Under the pieces are notes generated by a model that made no database searches, had not been told where the DNA came from, and was given only the letters and a program-made list of their open reading frames with translations. A program made the position numbers and the translations under genes. Below are positions 44,839 through 53,224 of a stretch of 64,000 bases of DNA, one piece after another. Each line of letters opens with the position of its first letter. Position 1 is the first letter of the stretch. The stretch lies in assembly GCF_900092135.1 (NCBI RefSeq), contig NZ_FMYF01000006.1, forward strand, positions 62,001 to 126,000. Direction: 5' to 3'. The stretch is from Raineyella antarctica (GTDB lineage: Bacteria; Actinomycetota; Actinomycetes; Propionibacteriales; Propionibacteriaceae).

Positions 44839-46557
44839 ATGCACGGGTGGAGCCTGGCGCGCCGCCTCGCGGTCGGGCAGATGCTCGGGCTGCTCGTGTT
44901 GACGGTCCTGGCCAGCGCCCTCAGCTACATCCACACCCGGGAGACGGTGTACCGGGTGGAGGGCGACCACGTCCTGGCCACCGCTCGCCTGCTCGCCCAG
45001 GAGCAGGAGGTGCGCCAGGCGTACGCGACGGCCGATCCCTCCCAGGTCCTGCAACCGCTGGCGGTGGCCGCCGCCCAGCAGGCGGAGGTCAGCTGGGTGA
45101 CCTTCATGGACCTGGACGGAACCCGGCTGTCCCACTGGCTGCCGAACTGGGTGGGCACGCACTACCCCGGCCGGATCGCGCCGGCCGTGGCCGGCACCGA
45201 GTTCGTCGAGACCTCCACCACCGGCACGGCCGGCCCCTCGGTACGGGCCGTGGTCCCCATCCGCGCCGCGACGCCCGGGGACACCGGTGCGGGGCAGGTG
45301 ATCGGAGTGGTGTCCGTCGGGCAGCGGGTCTCCCAACTCGACATCGCGGTCCGCGCCCAGATCCCCACGCTGCTGGCCCTGGCCGCTCTGGTCGGAATCG
45401 CGGGTGCCCTCGCCAGCTGGGCGCTGAAGCGGTACCTGGACCGGGTCACCTTCGGCCTGGGGCCCGAGCAGCTCGCCCAGAACTTCACCTTCCTGGACAC
45501 CGCCCTGCACAACGTCAATGTCGGGATCGTCCTGCTGGGACCCGGAGGCAGGCTGGGCCTGTACAACGACCGCGCCGCCGAGCTGCTCGGCCTGCCCACC
45601 CCCTCGGCATCCACCTCGCCCCCGGGCAAGGGGGCCGCGGCCCCGCACGTGGACGACCTGCACCTGCCGCTACCCCTGGCCGAGCTGCTGGCCTCGCGCC
45701 GGGAGGCCCGCGACGAGCTGTTCAGCGCCGGCGATCGCATCCTCGTGGTCAACCAGCACCGGACCCGAACCGCCCCCCGCTCGGGCCTGTTGCCCTGGCG
45801 TCGCCCGGGCCTGCCCGATGCCGACAACGGGTCCGTGGTCACCCTCTACGACCGTACGGACGTGCAGCACATGAACCGGGAGCTGGAGTCGACCCGTTCA
45901 CTGACCGAGGCCCTGCGCTCCCAGACCCACGAGCACGCCAACCGGCTGCACACCGTCCTGTCGCTGCTCGAGCTGGGGCGCGCCGACCGGGCCCGGGAAC
46001 TGCTGTCCCAGGGCCTGGAGACCGTGGGTACCCCCTCGGGCACCCTGCCGGACGACGATGCCGAGCCGGCCGTGAGCGCGCTGCTGGTCGCGAAGTCGGC
46101 GCAGGCCCGGGAACGCGGGGTCCGGATGGACTACCGCAACGAGATCGACTCCCCCACCGGGATCTCCGGCCGTGACTTGGTCACGCTGCTGGGGAACCTG
46201 CTGGACAACGCCATCGATGCGGCGGCCGACCCCGACCTGGACCCGACCGACCGCTGGGTCGACGCGCAGGCACGGCTGGAGGAGGACTGGCTGGTCCTCG
46301 AGGTGACCGACGGCGGAGACGGCCCGTCCGCGGCCGACGCGGACCGGATCTTCGACCTGGGCTGGTCGACCAAGCCCGCGGGCCCGGCCGGGCGGGGCAT
46401 GGGCCTGGCCCTGGTGCGCCAGACCGCCCGCCAGCTCGGCGGGGACGTGGAGGTGGCCCGGGACTCGGGCACCGTGTTCACGGTGGAGGTGCCGACCGGC
46501 CACCGCCGGGCGGCCCTCGTCCGGAGCCACGAGGATGACGGGATCGCGCATGCGTGA
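44839..46557 (+). CDS. CitA/DcuS-type sensor histidine kinase
   Basis: Membrane sensor kinase of 572 residues from the ATG at 44839, where GGGAGG lies five bases upstream. Span 1 covers about residues 10-30 (QMLGLLVLTVLASALSYIH), an extracellular PDC/PAS sensor follows (TVYRVEGDHVLATARLLAQ ... VRAVVPIRAATPG), then span 2 near residues 175-195. A cytoplasmic PAS domain follows. The phosphorylation site is the H-box variant SQTHEHANRLHTVLSLLELG near residue 364, and the ATPase has LGNLLDNAIDAA (N box), VTDGGDGP, GWSTKP and GRGMGLALV. This is the citrate/C4-dicarboxylate sensor layout and it overlaps the response regulator gene. It probably controls the divergent symporter. Confidence 0.92.
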   Translation: MHGWSLARRLAVGQMLGLLVLTVLASALSYIHTRETVYRVEGDHVLATARLLAQEQEVRQAYATADPSQVLQPLAVAAAQQAEVSWVTFMDLDGTRLSHWLPNWVGTHYPGRIAPAVAGTEFVETSTTGTAGPSVRAVVPIRAATPGDTGAGQVIGVVSVGQRVSQLDIAVRAQIPTLLALAALVGIAGALASWALKRYLDRVTFGLGPEQLAQNFTFLDTALHNVNVGIVLLGPGGRLGLYNDRAAELLGLPTPSASTSPPGKGAAAPHVDDLHLPLPLAELLASRREARDELFSAGDRILVVNQHRTRTAPRSGLLPWRRPGLPDADNGSVVTLYDRTDVQHMNRELESTRSLTEALRSQTHEHANRLHTVLSLLELGRADRARELLSQGLETVGTPSGTLPDDDAEPAVSALLVAKSAQARERGVRMDYRNEIDSPTGISGRDLVTLLGNLLDNAIDAAADPDLDPTDRWVDAQARLEEDWLVLEVTDGGDGPSAADADRIFDLGWSTKPAGPAGRGMGLALVRQTARQLGGDVEVARDSGTVFTVEVPTGHRRAALVRSHEDDGIAHA

Positions 46558-47311
46558 GCACCAGGTGCTGATCGTGGAGGACGAGCCGGTGACCGCCGAG
46601 ACCTACCGGGAGTACCTCGCCCGGGCCGGCGGGTTCGAGGTCGTGCACTCCTCCCCGACCGCTCGGGACGCGTTGGCCTTCCTGGCCGACCGGATGCGCC
46701 GGCACCACGGGTTCGGGGTGGACATGGTGCTGCTCGACATGAACCTTCCCGACGGTCACGGGCTGGACGTGCTGGGCCAACTGCGGGCGGCGGGCTTCAC
46801 CGGTGGCGTCCTGGCGATGACCGCCGACACCGAACTGGAGACGATCCGCCGGTCCATCGCACTGGGCGTCGTCCAGTACCTGGTCAAGCCGTTCGGCTAC
46901 CAGCAGTTCGCCGAGCGGGTGCGCGCCTTCCGGGAGCTGTCACTCGAGGTCGCCGGCGCCGGCCGGATCGAGGGCCAGCGGGACGTCGACCGGGCCTTCG
47001 CCCTGGTCCGTTCCGCCGCTCCGGCCGACCTGCCCAAGGGCCTGACCGAGGGCACGCTGAACGCGGTCGTCGAGCTCCTGCGGACCTCCGACGCCGCACG
47101 CAGCGCCGGCGAGGTGGGCGCCGCCGTCGGGACGTCCCGGGTGACCGCGCGGCGGTACCTGGAGCACCTGTACCGGGTGGGGATGGTGGACCGCTCGGCC
47201 CGGTACGGCGCCCCCGGCCGGCCCGAGAACGAGTACCGGTGGAGCGGCACCCGTACGAGCGGCACACCCACGGGAATCGATCCCCCGGGGCCGGCCACTC
47301 CCGGGGCATAG
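46550..47311 (+). CDS. CitB/DcuR-type response regulator
   Basis: A 253-residue regulator. The receiver domain has the acidic pair EDEP near the start, the phospho-acceptor Asp in MVLLDMNLPDGHG, Thr in LAMTADTE and Lys in YLVKPFGYQQF. The C terminus (about residues 160-240) contains a winged helix around SAGEVGAAVGTSRVTARRYLEHLYRVGMVDR, as in CitB/DpiA. The ATG at 46550 overlaps the kinase stop by eight bases; an ATG at 46535 has its ribosome site too close. The final 25 residues are Pro/Thr-rich and unlike the rest. Target is expected to be the divergent symporter promoter region. Confidence 0.9.
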   Translation: MREHQVLIVEDEPVTAETYREYLARAGGFEVVHSSPTARDALAFLADRMRRHHGFGVDMVLLDMNLPDGHGLDVLGQLRAAGFTGGVLAMTADTELETIRRSIALGVVQYLVKPFGYQQFAERVRAFRELSLEVAGAGRIEGQRDVDRAFALVRSAAPADLPKGLTEGTLNAVVELLRTSDAARSAGEVGAAVGTSRVTARRYLEHLYRVGMVDRSARYGAPGRPENEYRWSGTRTSGTPTGIDPPGPATPGA

Positions 47312-47337
47312 TGGTCGTACGAGACAGGAGAGCCGAG

Positions 47338-47682
47338 ATGGCGATGGAACAGCGGTACGACGAGCAGCAGCCGGCGCGCGAGGACATCGATTCCCTCGAC
47401 GGACCCGTGGTACTGGACTTCGGCACCAACTGGTGCGGCTACTGCCAGGCGTCGCGGGGCCCGGTCGAGGAGGCCCTCGCCGACTTCCCACAGGTCCGCC
47501 ACGTGATGGTCGAGGACGGCCGCGGCCGGCCGCTGGGCCGGTCCTTCGGGGTCAAGCTCTGGCCGACGCTGGTCTTCCTGCGGGACGGGCAGGAGGTGGC
47601 GCGGTTGGTGCGGCCGACCGATCCCGGTGCGGTCCGTACGGCGCTGGCCGGCCTCGGGGCGGGGTCGGCCAGCACGGACTGA
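47338..47682 (+). CDS. Thioredoxin-family protein
   Basis: A 114-residue thioredoxin-like protein. The active site is WCGYC in LDFGTNWCGYCQASRGPVEE, and the cis-proline region is LWPTLVFLRDGQEV. The start is the ATG at 47338 with AGGAG eight bases upstream; a second ATG two codons later is possible. Compared with canonical thioredoxin, GP is replaced by GY and the N-terminal strand is shorter, which is closer to the short thioredoxin-like proteins of proteobacteria. It follows the response regulator by 26 bases, perhaps transcribed with it or from its own CATAGT near 47307. Confidence 0.85.
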   Translation: MAMEQRYDEQQPAREDIDSLDGPVVLDFGTNWCGYCQASRGPVEEALADFPQVRHVMVEDGRGRPLGRSFGVKLWPTLVFLRDGQEVARLVRPTDPGAVRTALAGLGAGSASTD

Positions 47683-47734
47683 GATCGCGCCGAGCGCGGA
47701 CGGATACGCGCCCGGGGTGCTGGACGGGGCCCGG

Positions 47735-48223
47735 TCAGGACGGGCGCGAGGACGGATCGACGTGCTGGGCCAGGTAGTTCTGGGCGCCCAGGCGGGTGAT
47801 CGCGTCGAGCTGGGACTCGAACCAGTCAGCGTGCGACTCCTCGTCCCGGGCCATCTCCTCGAAGAACAGGGCGGTGGCGTGGTCACCGAGGTCGTGGCAC
47901 TCCTGCGCCCCGCCGTTGAACTGGGCGATCGCGCCCAGCTCGGAGTCGATGGCCAGCTGGAGCATCTCCTCGGGGGTCTCGCCCACCTGGATCGCGTTCA
48001 TCTTCTGGACGTTGGGGTGCCCGTCGAACATCAGGATGCGCTGGATCAGCTCGTCGGCGTCGTTCATCTCCCCGATGGAGAGGTCGTAGAAGGCCTTGCC
48101 CAGATGCGGCAGTCCCCAGTTGTCGAGCATCCGGGCCGACAGGAAGTAGCCGTTGATCACGGTGAGCTCGAGGGTGAGCGCATTGTTGAGCAGCTCGGTG
48201 ACCCGAGGACTAACTGGCTTCAC
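47735..48223 (-). CDS. bfr: Bacterioferritin
   Basis: Iron-storage and ferroxidase protein of 162 residues. I place the start at the GTG at 48223 because GGAGG lies six bases upstream and the protein begins KPVSPRVTELLNNALTLEL, where the family begins; the longer frame runs back through bfd. Ferroxidase-site Glu is in LELTVINGYFLSARMLDNWG, and the haem-ligand methionine lies in GEMNDADELIQRILMFDGHP. Others are ELGAIAQFNGGAQEC and DEESHADWFESQLD (the EExxH site). Its start overlaps the bfd gene by 14 bases, so the two are translated together. An iron box lies upstream of bfd. Confidence 0.95.
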   Translation of the reverse strand: MKPVSPRVTELLNNALTLELTVINGYFLSARMLDNWGLPHLGKAFYDLSIGEMNDADELIQRILMFDGHPNVQKMNAIQVGETPEEMLQLAIDSELGAIAQFNGGAQECHDLGDHATALFFEEMARDEESHADWFESQLDAITRLGAQNYLAQHVDPSSRPS

Positions 48224-48416
48224 TGTCGACCTCCACGAGCGATGACTGGATGTCCTCCACATGCTGGCACACCACTCTGCGGACGGTAAAGACACAACCG
48301 CCGCAATCGGTGCCCGCCCTCGTGCCGCGGCAGACCTGTGCGACCGTACGGGCGCCGGCGTCGACGGCTGCACGGACGTCGCGATCGCTGACCACGTTGC
48401 ACTGACACACGATCAC
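48210..48416 (-). CDS. bfd: Bacterioferritin-associated ferredoxin
   Basis: Small [2Fe-2S] protein that reduces ferric iron in bacterioferritin for release. The 68-residue product has the four cysteines in CQCNVVS and the CGGC pair in GTDCGGCVFTVR, the BFD_like pattern. The GTG start has GGAGG five bases upstream. It is the first gene of a two-gene bfd-bfr unit and overlaps bfr by 14 bases. A DtxR/IdeR-type box lies about 42 bases upstream. In mycobacteria IdeR activates bfr when iron is plentiful; the same logic is likely here. Confidence 0.92.
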   Translation of the reverse strand: MIVCQCNVVSDRDVRAAVDAGARTVAQVCRGTRAGTDCGGCVFTVRRVVCQHVEDIQSSLVEVDSEAS

Positions 48417-48458
48417 GGGATCCTCCGGGGGTGGGCCTGGTTGACTGCGAACCAGGAC

Positions 48459-48477
48459 TTAGGTAAGCCTCAACTAA
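48459..48477. promoter_or_regulatory. DtxR/IdeR-type iron box upstream of bfd-bfr
   Basis: The 19-mer here matches 16 of 19 positions of the consensus TTAGGTTAGCCTAACCTAA, differing at positions 7, 13 and 15. It starts TTAGGTAAGCC and ends CAACTAA. The centre lies about 50 bases upstream of the bfd GTG, close to the expected promoter. It is also 80 bases from the orn start on the other strand. Confidence 0.8.
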
Positions 48478-48545
48478 GCGTGCGAGGGCGGATGTCTCCG
48501 CTCAAGGGCCTGTGCCATCCTCCGGGCCGATCCGCCGATCCGGAC

Positions 48546-48551
48546 TAGGAT
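48546..48551 (+). promoter_or_regulatory. -10 element of a leaderless promoter for orn
   Basis: TAGGAT is six bases before the GTG at 48558, with no ribosome site, the same layout as several other genes here. Confidence 0.55.
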
Positions 48552-48557
48552 CGCTGC

Positions 48558-49244
48558 GTGACGAATGAATTGGTGTGGATCGACTGCGAGATGACCGGCC
48601 TCGACCTGGTCCATGACGAACTGATCGAGGTCGCCGCCCTCGTGACCGATGCCGAGCTCAACGTGCTCGGTGACGGCGTGGACGTGCTGGTCAAGCCGTC
48701 GGCCGCAGCTCTGGAGCACATGGGCGACTTCGTCCGGCAGATGCACACCAAGTCCGGCCTGCTCGCCGAGCTGGACCGGGGCCTGACGATGGCCGAGGCC
48801 GAGCAGCAGGTCCTGGACTACATCCGCCAGTTCGTCAAGGAGCCGCGCAAGGCGCCGCTGGCCGGCAACACGATCGGGACCGACCGCACCTTCCTGGCCA
48901 AGGACATGCCGGAGCTGGAGGGCTACGTCCACTACCGCAACGTCGACGTCTCCTCGATCAAGGAGCTGTCGCGCCGCTGGTTCCCCCGGGCGTACTACCA
49001 GTCGCCGGCCAAGAACGGCAACCACCGCGCCCTGGCCGACATCCAGGAGTCGATCGAGGAGCTGCGCTACTACCGCGAGGCCGTCTTCGTGCAGCAGCCC
49101 GGCCCGGACACCGCCAGCCTGAAGCGGATCGCCCGCAAGCACCAGGGCACCCTGACCGGGATCGGCTCCTCCGACGCCACCTCGGAGACTGCTCCCGAGG
49201 GCATCCCGGAGGCCGGCGCCGCGTCCGTCCCCGACGCCGACTGA
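48558..49244 (+). CDS. orn: Oligoribonuclease
   Basis: 3'-to-5' exoribonuclease that degrades di- to pentanucleotides and pGpG; DEDDh family, 228 residues. The active-site acids are in [11 protein letters not shown], the second motif in [21 protein letters not shown], and [20 protein letters not shown] holds the final His and Asp. The last 30-odd residues, [20 protein letters not shown], are an unusual Ala/Glu-rich tail beyond the family core. Start is GTG with a -10 hexamer six bases before. A tRNA-His gene lies 125 bases further. Confidence 0.97.
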   Translation: MTNELVWIDCEMTGLDLVHDELIEVAALVTDAELNVLGDGVDVLVKPSAAALEHMGDFVRQMHTKSGLLAELDRGLTMAEAEQQVLDYIRQFVKEPRKAPLAGNTIGTDRTFLAKDMPELEGYVHYRNVDVSSIKELSRRWFPRAYYQSPAKNGNHRALADIQESIEELRYYREAVFVQQPGPDTASLKRIARKHQGTLTGIGSSDATSETAPEGIPEAGAASVPDAD

Positions 49245-49369
49245 CCGTCCCCACAGCTCGGCACAACCTGCCCGATCCACGCAAGGACGCCGATTGGCGT
49301 ACGGAAGCAGAAGTTGGCTATACTGCTCGGGTTCGCCCAACCGGGTAGTAGTCCGGAGCGGGAAACATG

Positions 49370-49445
49370 GTGGGTATAGCTCAGGTGGTAGAGCACCTGG
49401 TTGTGGTCCAGGATGTCGCGGGTTCAAGTCCCGTTACTCACCCCA
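49370..49445 (+). tRNA. tRNA-His (anticodon GTG)
   Basis: The acceptor arm GTGGGTA pairs with TACTCAC, the anticodon loop is TTGTGGT with anticodon GTG, and the T loop is TTCAAGT. A G at 49369 precedes the first pair and the discriminator is C, giving the extra G-C pair specific to tRNA-His. CCA is encoded (49443-49445). Confidence 0.96.
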
Positions 49446-49453
49446 GGAGGTCG

Positions 49454-49502
49454 AGGCCCGAGCCCCGAGCAAGGAAACATTCCTTGGTCAGGGCTCGGGC
49501 CT
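49454..49502. terminator. Terminator after tRNA-His
   Basis: Arms AGGCCCGAGCCC and GGGCTCGGGCCT (12 bp, perfect) with an inner AAGGA/TCCTT pair. It lies between tRNA-His and the convergent ribokinase gene. Confidence 0.85.
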
Positions 49503-49541
49503 TGGTCGTTCTCTCGCAGGTTCGCTGGGAGTCTCGCAGGT

Positions 49542-50456
49542 TCAGTGGAAGTCGAACGTGGGGAAGGACCGTACGGCCCCGCGCCGGGCCACCGTCCGGG
49601 TCGCCTGGCGAACGGCGGCGGCGGTCGCCTCCTGCACCCCCAGGCCCTTGGCGATCCCGGCGGTCAGCACCCCGACGAACGCGTCGCCGGCGCCGGCAGG
49701 ATCGACGACCTGGGTGTTCTCGGCCAGCACCAACTCGACCGGACGGTGGGAGGGGACCACGACGGCACCCTCCGCGCCCATGCTGACCACGACGGAGGGG
49801 CCACGCTCGGCGAGCCGTACGGCGATCTCCTCGATGTCTCCGACGTCATGGGTGACCGGGACCCCGCACAGCGCGGCGGCCTCGACCTCGTTGACCACGA
49901 GGACGTCCAGGTGCCGGTAGAGGTCGGGGTCGATGTGCACCACCGGTGCCGGGTTGAACACCAGGCGGGTGGGCCACCCGGCCGCCATCCTGATGGTCGC
50001 CTCGATGGTGTCCTTGCCGACCTCGCCCTGCAGCAGGAGGACGCTGGCGGTCCGGAGCCGGTCTGCGACGTCGAGCACGGCGCCCACGTCGGTCAGCAGG
50101 TTGGCCCCCGGCAGCACGACCGTACGAACCGTCGCATCGGGCTCCAGGAACGTGTAGCCGTGGCCGGTGCGCTCCTCGGTGTGGATCGAGATCAGCTCGG
50201 TGTCGACTCCGAAGGCGGCGAGCTCCTCCATCACCAGGTCGCCGGCGACGTCGTCCCCGATGCTGCCGATCAGCCGCGCATCGACGCCGCTGCGGACCAC
50301 GGCCACCGCCTGGTTGGCGCCCTTGCCGCCGAGGCTGGTGATCGGATGGGAGGCGACCACGATCTCGCCCGCCTCGGGGAGGCGCTCCACCGACATCAGC
50401 GTGTCCAGGGCGATGGAACCGATGACGTCCACCCGTCCCGCGGTGTGCACTGCCAC
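49542..50456 (-). CDS. rbsK: Ribokinase (PfkB family)
   Basis: ATP-dependent sugar kinase of 304 residues. The N-terminal PfkB signature GGKGANQAVAVVRSG is present, with the substrate-binding start DVIGSIALDTLMSVERLP, the glycine-rich anion hole and catalytic Asp in DPAGAGDAFVGVLTAG, and VNEVEAAALCG. Ribose is the best guess from overall pattern; other PfkB substrates remain possible. The GTG start has AAGGGGG upstream. It is transcribed alone on the minus strand, divergent from murT, with no transport or isomerase genes next to it. Confidence 0.88.
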   Translation of the reverse strand: MAVHTAGRVDVIGSIALDTLMSVERLPEAGEIVVASHPITSLGGKGANQAVAVVRSGVDARLIGSIGDDVAGDLVMEELAAFGVDTELISIHTEERTGHGYTFLEPDATVRTVVLPGANLLTDVGAVLDVADRLRTASVLLLQGEVGKDTIEATIRMAAGWPTRLVFNPAPVVHIDPDLYRHLDVLVVNEVEAAALCGVPVTHDVGDIEEIAVRLAERGPSVVVSMGAEGAVVVPSHRPVELVLAENTQVVDPAGAGDAFVGVLTAGIAKGLGVQEATAAAVRQATRTVARRGAVRSFPTFDFH

Positions 50457-50581
50457 GTAGCCCCCTTGGTCGATGTGAGCCGGAGTTTATCGCCGCTCCC
50501 CCTCGGCCGCGCCGAGTGTTCCGGAGACGCGAAGACCACGGTGGAGGTGACCATGCTCGCCGGTGGTGGACAATGGGCCCC

Positions 50582-51895
50582 ATGGCATCCACTCTCGACC
50601 GACCGGGGACCCCACTACGACTCACCCCGGCCTCCCGTCTGCGCCTTGCCGCAGCCGTCGGCGCCGGCCGCATGGCGGCCACCGTCTCCCGGCTGACCGG
50701 CAAGGGATCGGGCGCCTCGATCCGTGGCCAGGTGATGACCCGGATCGACCCGGATGCCCTGGCCAAGCTGCTGTCGGGTCGCCGGATCGCAGCGGTCTCG
50801 GGGACCAACGGCAAGACCACCACCACCCACCTGCTCGCCGCGGCGATCCGCGCCGGCCTGGCTCCCGCTCGCGCGGACCGGATCGTGACCAATGCCGACG
50901 GCGCCAACCTGCACTACGGCATCGCCTCGGCCCTGTCCCAGGCCCCCACGGCGGACATCGCCGTGCTGGAGACCGACGAGCGGGTCGTGGCCGACATGAT
51001 CCGGCTCGGCAGGCCCGAGGTGCTGGTGCTGCTGAACTTCTCCCGCGACCAGCTGGACCGCAACCACGAGATCAAGAAGCTCGCCCGCTCCTGGCGCGAC
51101 GCGCTCGAGGCGGCCGGCGAGGACGGCCCGGTGGTGGTCGGTAACGCCGAGGAGCCGCTGGTCGTGTGGGCGGCGCAGACCGCCAAGCAGGTGGTGTGGG
51201 TCGACACCGCCTCCACCTGGCAGGAGGACGCCACGATGTGCCCGGCCTGCGGGGCGATCCTGATCCGGCGCAACCCGGACCCGGCCTCGGGTGATCCCGG
51301 CGACTGGGACTGCCCCGGCTGCGACCTGACCGAGCCGGCGGCGTCGATCCGGGTCGAGAACGGCCAGATCATCGACCAGCGCGGCATCGCCCACGACCCG
51401 CAGCTCCAGGTGCCCGGTGGGTTCAACGTCGGCAACGCCGCCTGCGCCCTCGCCGCCGCGCAGCTGATGGGGGTGAGCACCGAGGAGGCGCTGGCCGGGA
51501 TGCGGACCGTGCACTCCCCCGCCGGCCGCTTCGCGACCGCCACCTTCGGCACCACCACCGCCCGGCTGCTGCTCGCCAAGAACCCGGCCGGCTGGCACGA
51601 GGCCCTGCCGCTCCTCGGCACCAGTACGGTCGTCCTGGCCATCGACGCCGTCGCGGCCGACGGCCGCGACCTGTCGTGGATGTGGGACGTCGACTACGAG
51701 CAGCTGGCCGGCAAGGACATCATCGCCACCGGGCCCCGGGCCCAGGACCTGGCGGTCCGACTGGCGTACGCCGAGGTTCCCTGCCGCGTGGTTCCGGACC
51801 TGTCCGAGGCGCTCGCCGGCCACCCCGACCCGGTCGACGTGCTGTCGACCTACACCCCGTTCCAGAAGCTGCGAAAGCTCGGAGGCCTGGCATGA
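50582..51895 (+). CDS. murT: Lipid II isoglutaminyl synthase, Mur-ligase-like subunit MurT
   Basis: With GatD it amidates the alpha-carboxyl of D-Glu in lipid II. The 437-residue protein has the Mur-ligase P-loop VSGTNGKTTTTHLLAAAI near residue 77, NADGANLHYGIASAL, VLETDERVV and VLLNFSRDQLDR. The MurT-specific zinc ribbon has CPACG and CPGC near residues 219 and 240. The C-terminal DUF1727 domain follows with AGRF and LLLAKNPAGWHEA. The ATG at 50582 has GACAAT seven bases before it, compatible with leaderless transcription. It overlaps gatD by four bases (ATGA). Confidence 0.96.
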   Translation: MASTLDRPGTPLRLTPASRLRLAAAVGAGRMAATVSRLTGKGSGASIRGQVMTRIDPDALAKLLSGRRIAAVSGTNGKTTTTHLLAAAIRAGLAPARADRIVTNADGANLHYGIASALSQAPTADIAVLETDERVVADMIRLGRPEVLVLLNFSRDQLDRNHEIKKLARSWRDALEAAGEDGPVVVGNAEEPLVVWAAQTAKQVVWVDTASTWQEDATMCPACGAILIRRNPDPASGDPGDWDCPGCDLTEPAASIRVENGQIIDQRGIAHDPQLQVPGGFNVGNAACALAAAQLMGVSTEEALAGMRTVHSPAGRFATATFGTTTARLLLAKNPAGWHEALPLLGTSTVVLAIDAVAADGRDLSWMWDVDYEQLAGKDIIATGPRAQDLAVRLAYAEVPCRVVPDLSEALAGHPDPVDVLSTYTPFQKLRKLGGLA

Positions 51896-52644
51896 CCCGC
51901 CCCGTCCACATCGTCCTCGTCTACCAGTCGCTGCTCGGCATCTACGGTGACCGCGGCAACGCCACCGTCCTCACCAAGCGCCTGCAGTGGCGCGGGATCG
52001 AGAACACGTTGACCGTCGCCGAGCCCGGCGACCCGCTGCCCGACGACGCCGACCTCTACCTGCTCGGCGGGGGCGAGGACGGCGCCCAGACCACCGCGGT
52101 CCGGCTGCTCACCGAGGAGGGCACGCTGCACCGTGCCGCCGAGCGCGGCTCGGTCGTCTTCGGGGTCTGCGCCGGCTACCAGATCCTCGGCACGACCTTC
52201 ACGGTCGGCGAGATGGACCGGGTGATGCCTGGGCTGGGCCTGCTCGACGTCTCGACCCGCCGCGGCACCACCCGCGCCGTCGGCGAGGTACTGACCCGGC
52301 TGCGCCCGCTGCCCGGCGACGTCTCGCCGCTGGCCGGCGACGACGCGCTGGTCACCGGCTTCGAGAACCACGGCGGCTTCACCACCCTCGGCGCCGACGC
52401 GCTCCCGCTGGCCGACGTGGAGATCGGGATCGGGAACGGGGACGCCACCCGGACCGAGGGCGCGATCCAGGGTTCGGTCATCGGCACCTATCCGCATGGC
52501 CCGGTGCTGGCCCGCAACCCGGCGCTGGCCGACTTCCTGCTCGAGACGGCCCTGGGGCACCGTCTCGACCCGCTCCCCCGCCCCGAGATCGACAAACTCC
52601 GCCAGGAGCGGATCGGCACCATCCGCCGGTCCTCCCGAGGCTGA
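51892..52644 (+). CDS. gatD: Lipid II isoglutaminyl synthase, glutamine amidotransferase subunit GatD
   Basis: Glutaminase subunit that supplies ammonia to MurT. The 250-residue class I (CobB/CobQ-like) domain has the catalytic cysteine in FGVCAGYQILG near residue 94, the LLGGGEDGAQT oxyanion region, FENHGGFTTLG and the catalytic His in GTYPHGPVLARNP. The N terminus VYQSLLGIYGDRGNATVL matches GatD closely. It overlaps the murT stop and is followed after 39 bases by a small gene. Confidence 0.96.
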   Translation: MTRPVHIVLVYQSLLGIYGDRGNATVLTKRLQWRGIENTLTVAEPGDPLPDDADLYLLGGGEDGAQTTAVRLLTEEGTLHRAAERGSVVFGVCAGYQILGTTFTVGEMDRVMPGLGLLDVSTRRGTTRAVGEVLTRLRPLPGDVSPLAGDDALVTGFENHGGFTTLGADALPLADVEIGIGNGDATRTEGAIQGSVIGTYPHGPVLARNPALADFLLETALGHRLDPLPRPEIDKLRQERIGTIRRSSRG

Positions 52645-52683
52645 GCCCTGACCGCCCCCTCCCCCCATCCGACGGAGATCGAC

Positions 52684-53211
52684 GTGGACGTTCCTGACGA
52701 GGACATGCCCCCGACGCCCGACGACGACCTGCTCGCGCTGGTCGCCGCCGTGCTCAGCCGGGCCCAGGACCGCGAGGCCGCCGCGGTGGTGAGCGATGGC
52801 GACGAGCGCTACGAGGTGGCGGTCGCCCCCGGGGACCGGTGGGTCGTCCAGGCCTCGAGCACCGAGTGGATCGGCACCGGCGACTCGGTGGTCTCGTACG
52901 AGACGCAGCTGGCCGCCGGCGCACGACAGCGCACCGAGGAGTTCCCGCCCGGCTGGTACCACCCGGCGCTGGCCCTGCTGTGGCCCCACCTGCTGCCGGT
53001 ATGGGGCCGGCTGGGAGACGAGTACCGTCCCGCGCGCATCATCGACGGCCTGAACGGGCCGGCCGGGATCGTCTGCGAGGCACTCGACGCCCCGGTCGTC
53101 GGCGGGGAGTCGCTCGGGCCCTGGGCGCACGTCCTGCTGAACGACGACCTGCGGATCACCCTGGTGGAGCTGGAGCAACGGACCTGGACCCTGCTCGACA
53201 TCCACGAGTGA
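52684..53211 (+). CDS. Hypothetical acidic protein downstream of gatD
   Basis: A 175-residue protein I do not recognise. It begins at GTG. The first 25 residues are Asp/Pro-rich (DVPDEDMPPTPDDD); the rest alternates short hydrophobic strands with Trp-rich loops, for example APGDRWVVQASSTEWIGTG and FPPGWYHPALALLWPHLLPVW. No signal peptide, membrane helix or metal motif is evident. It follows gatD by 39 bases in the same direction and could be transcribed with murT-gatD. It converges with the exonuclease gene over 13 bases. Codon usage is like its neighbours, so it is likely a real gene. Confidence 0.65.
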   Translation: MDVPDEDMPPTPDDDLLALVAAVLSRAQDREAAAVVSDGDERYEVAVAPGDRWVVQASSTEWIGTGDSVVSYETQLAAGARQRTEEFPPGWYHPALALLWPHLLPVWGRLGDEYRPARIIDGLNGPAGIVCEALDAPVVGGESLGPWAHVLLNDDLRITLVELEQRTWTLLDIHE

Positions 53212-53224
53212 GGCCCGGCCGGGC

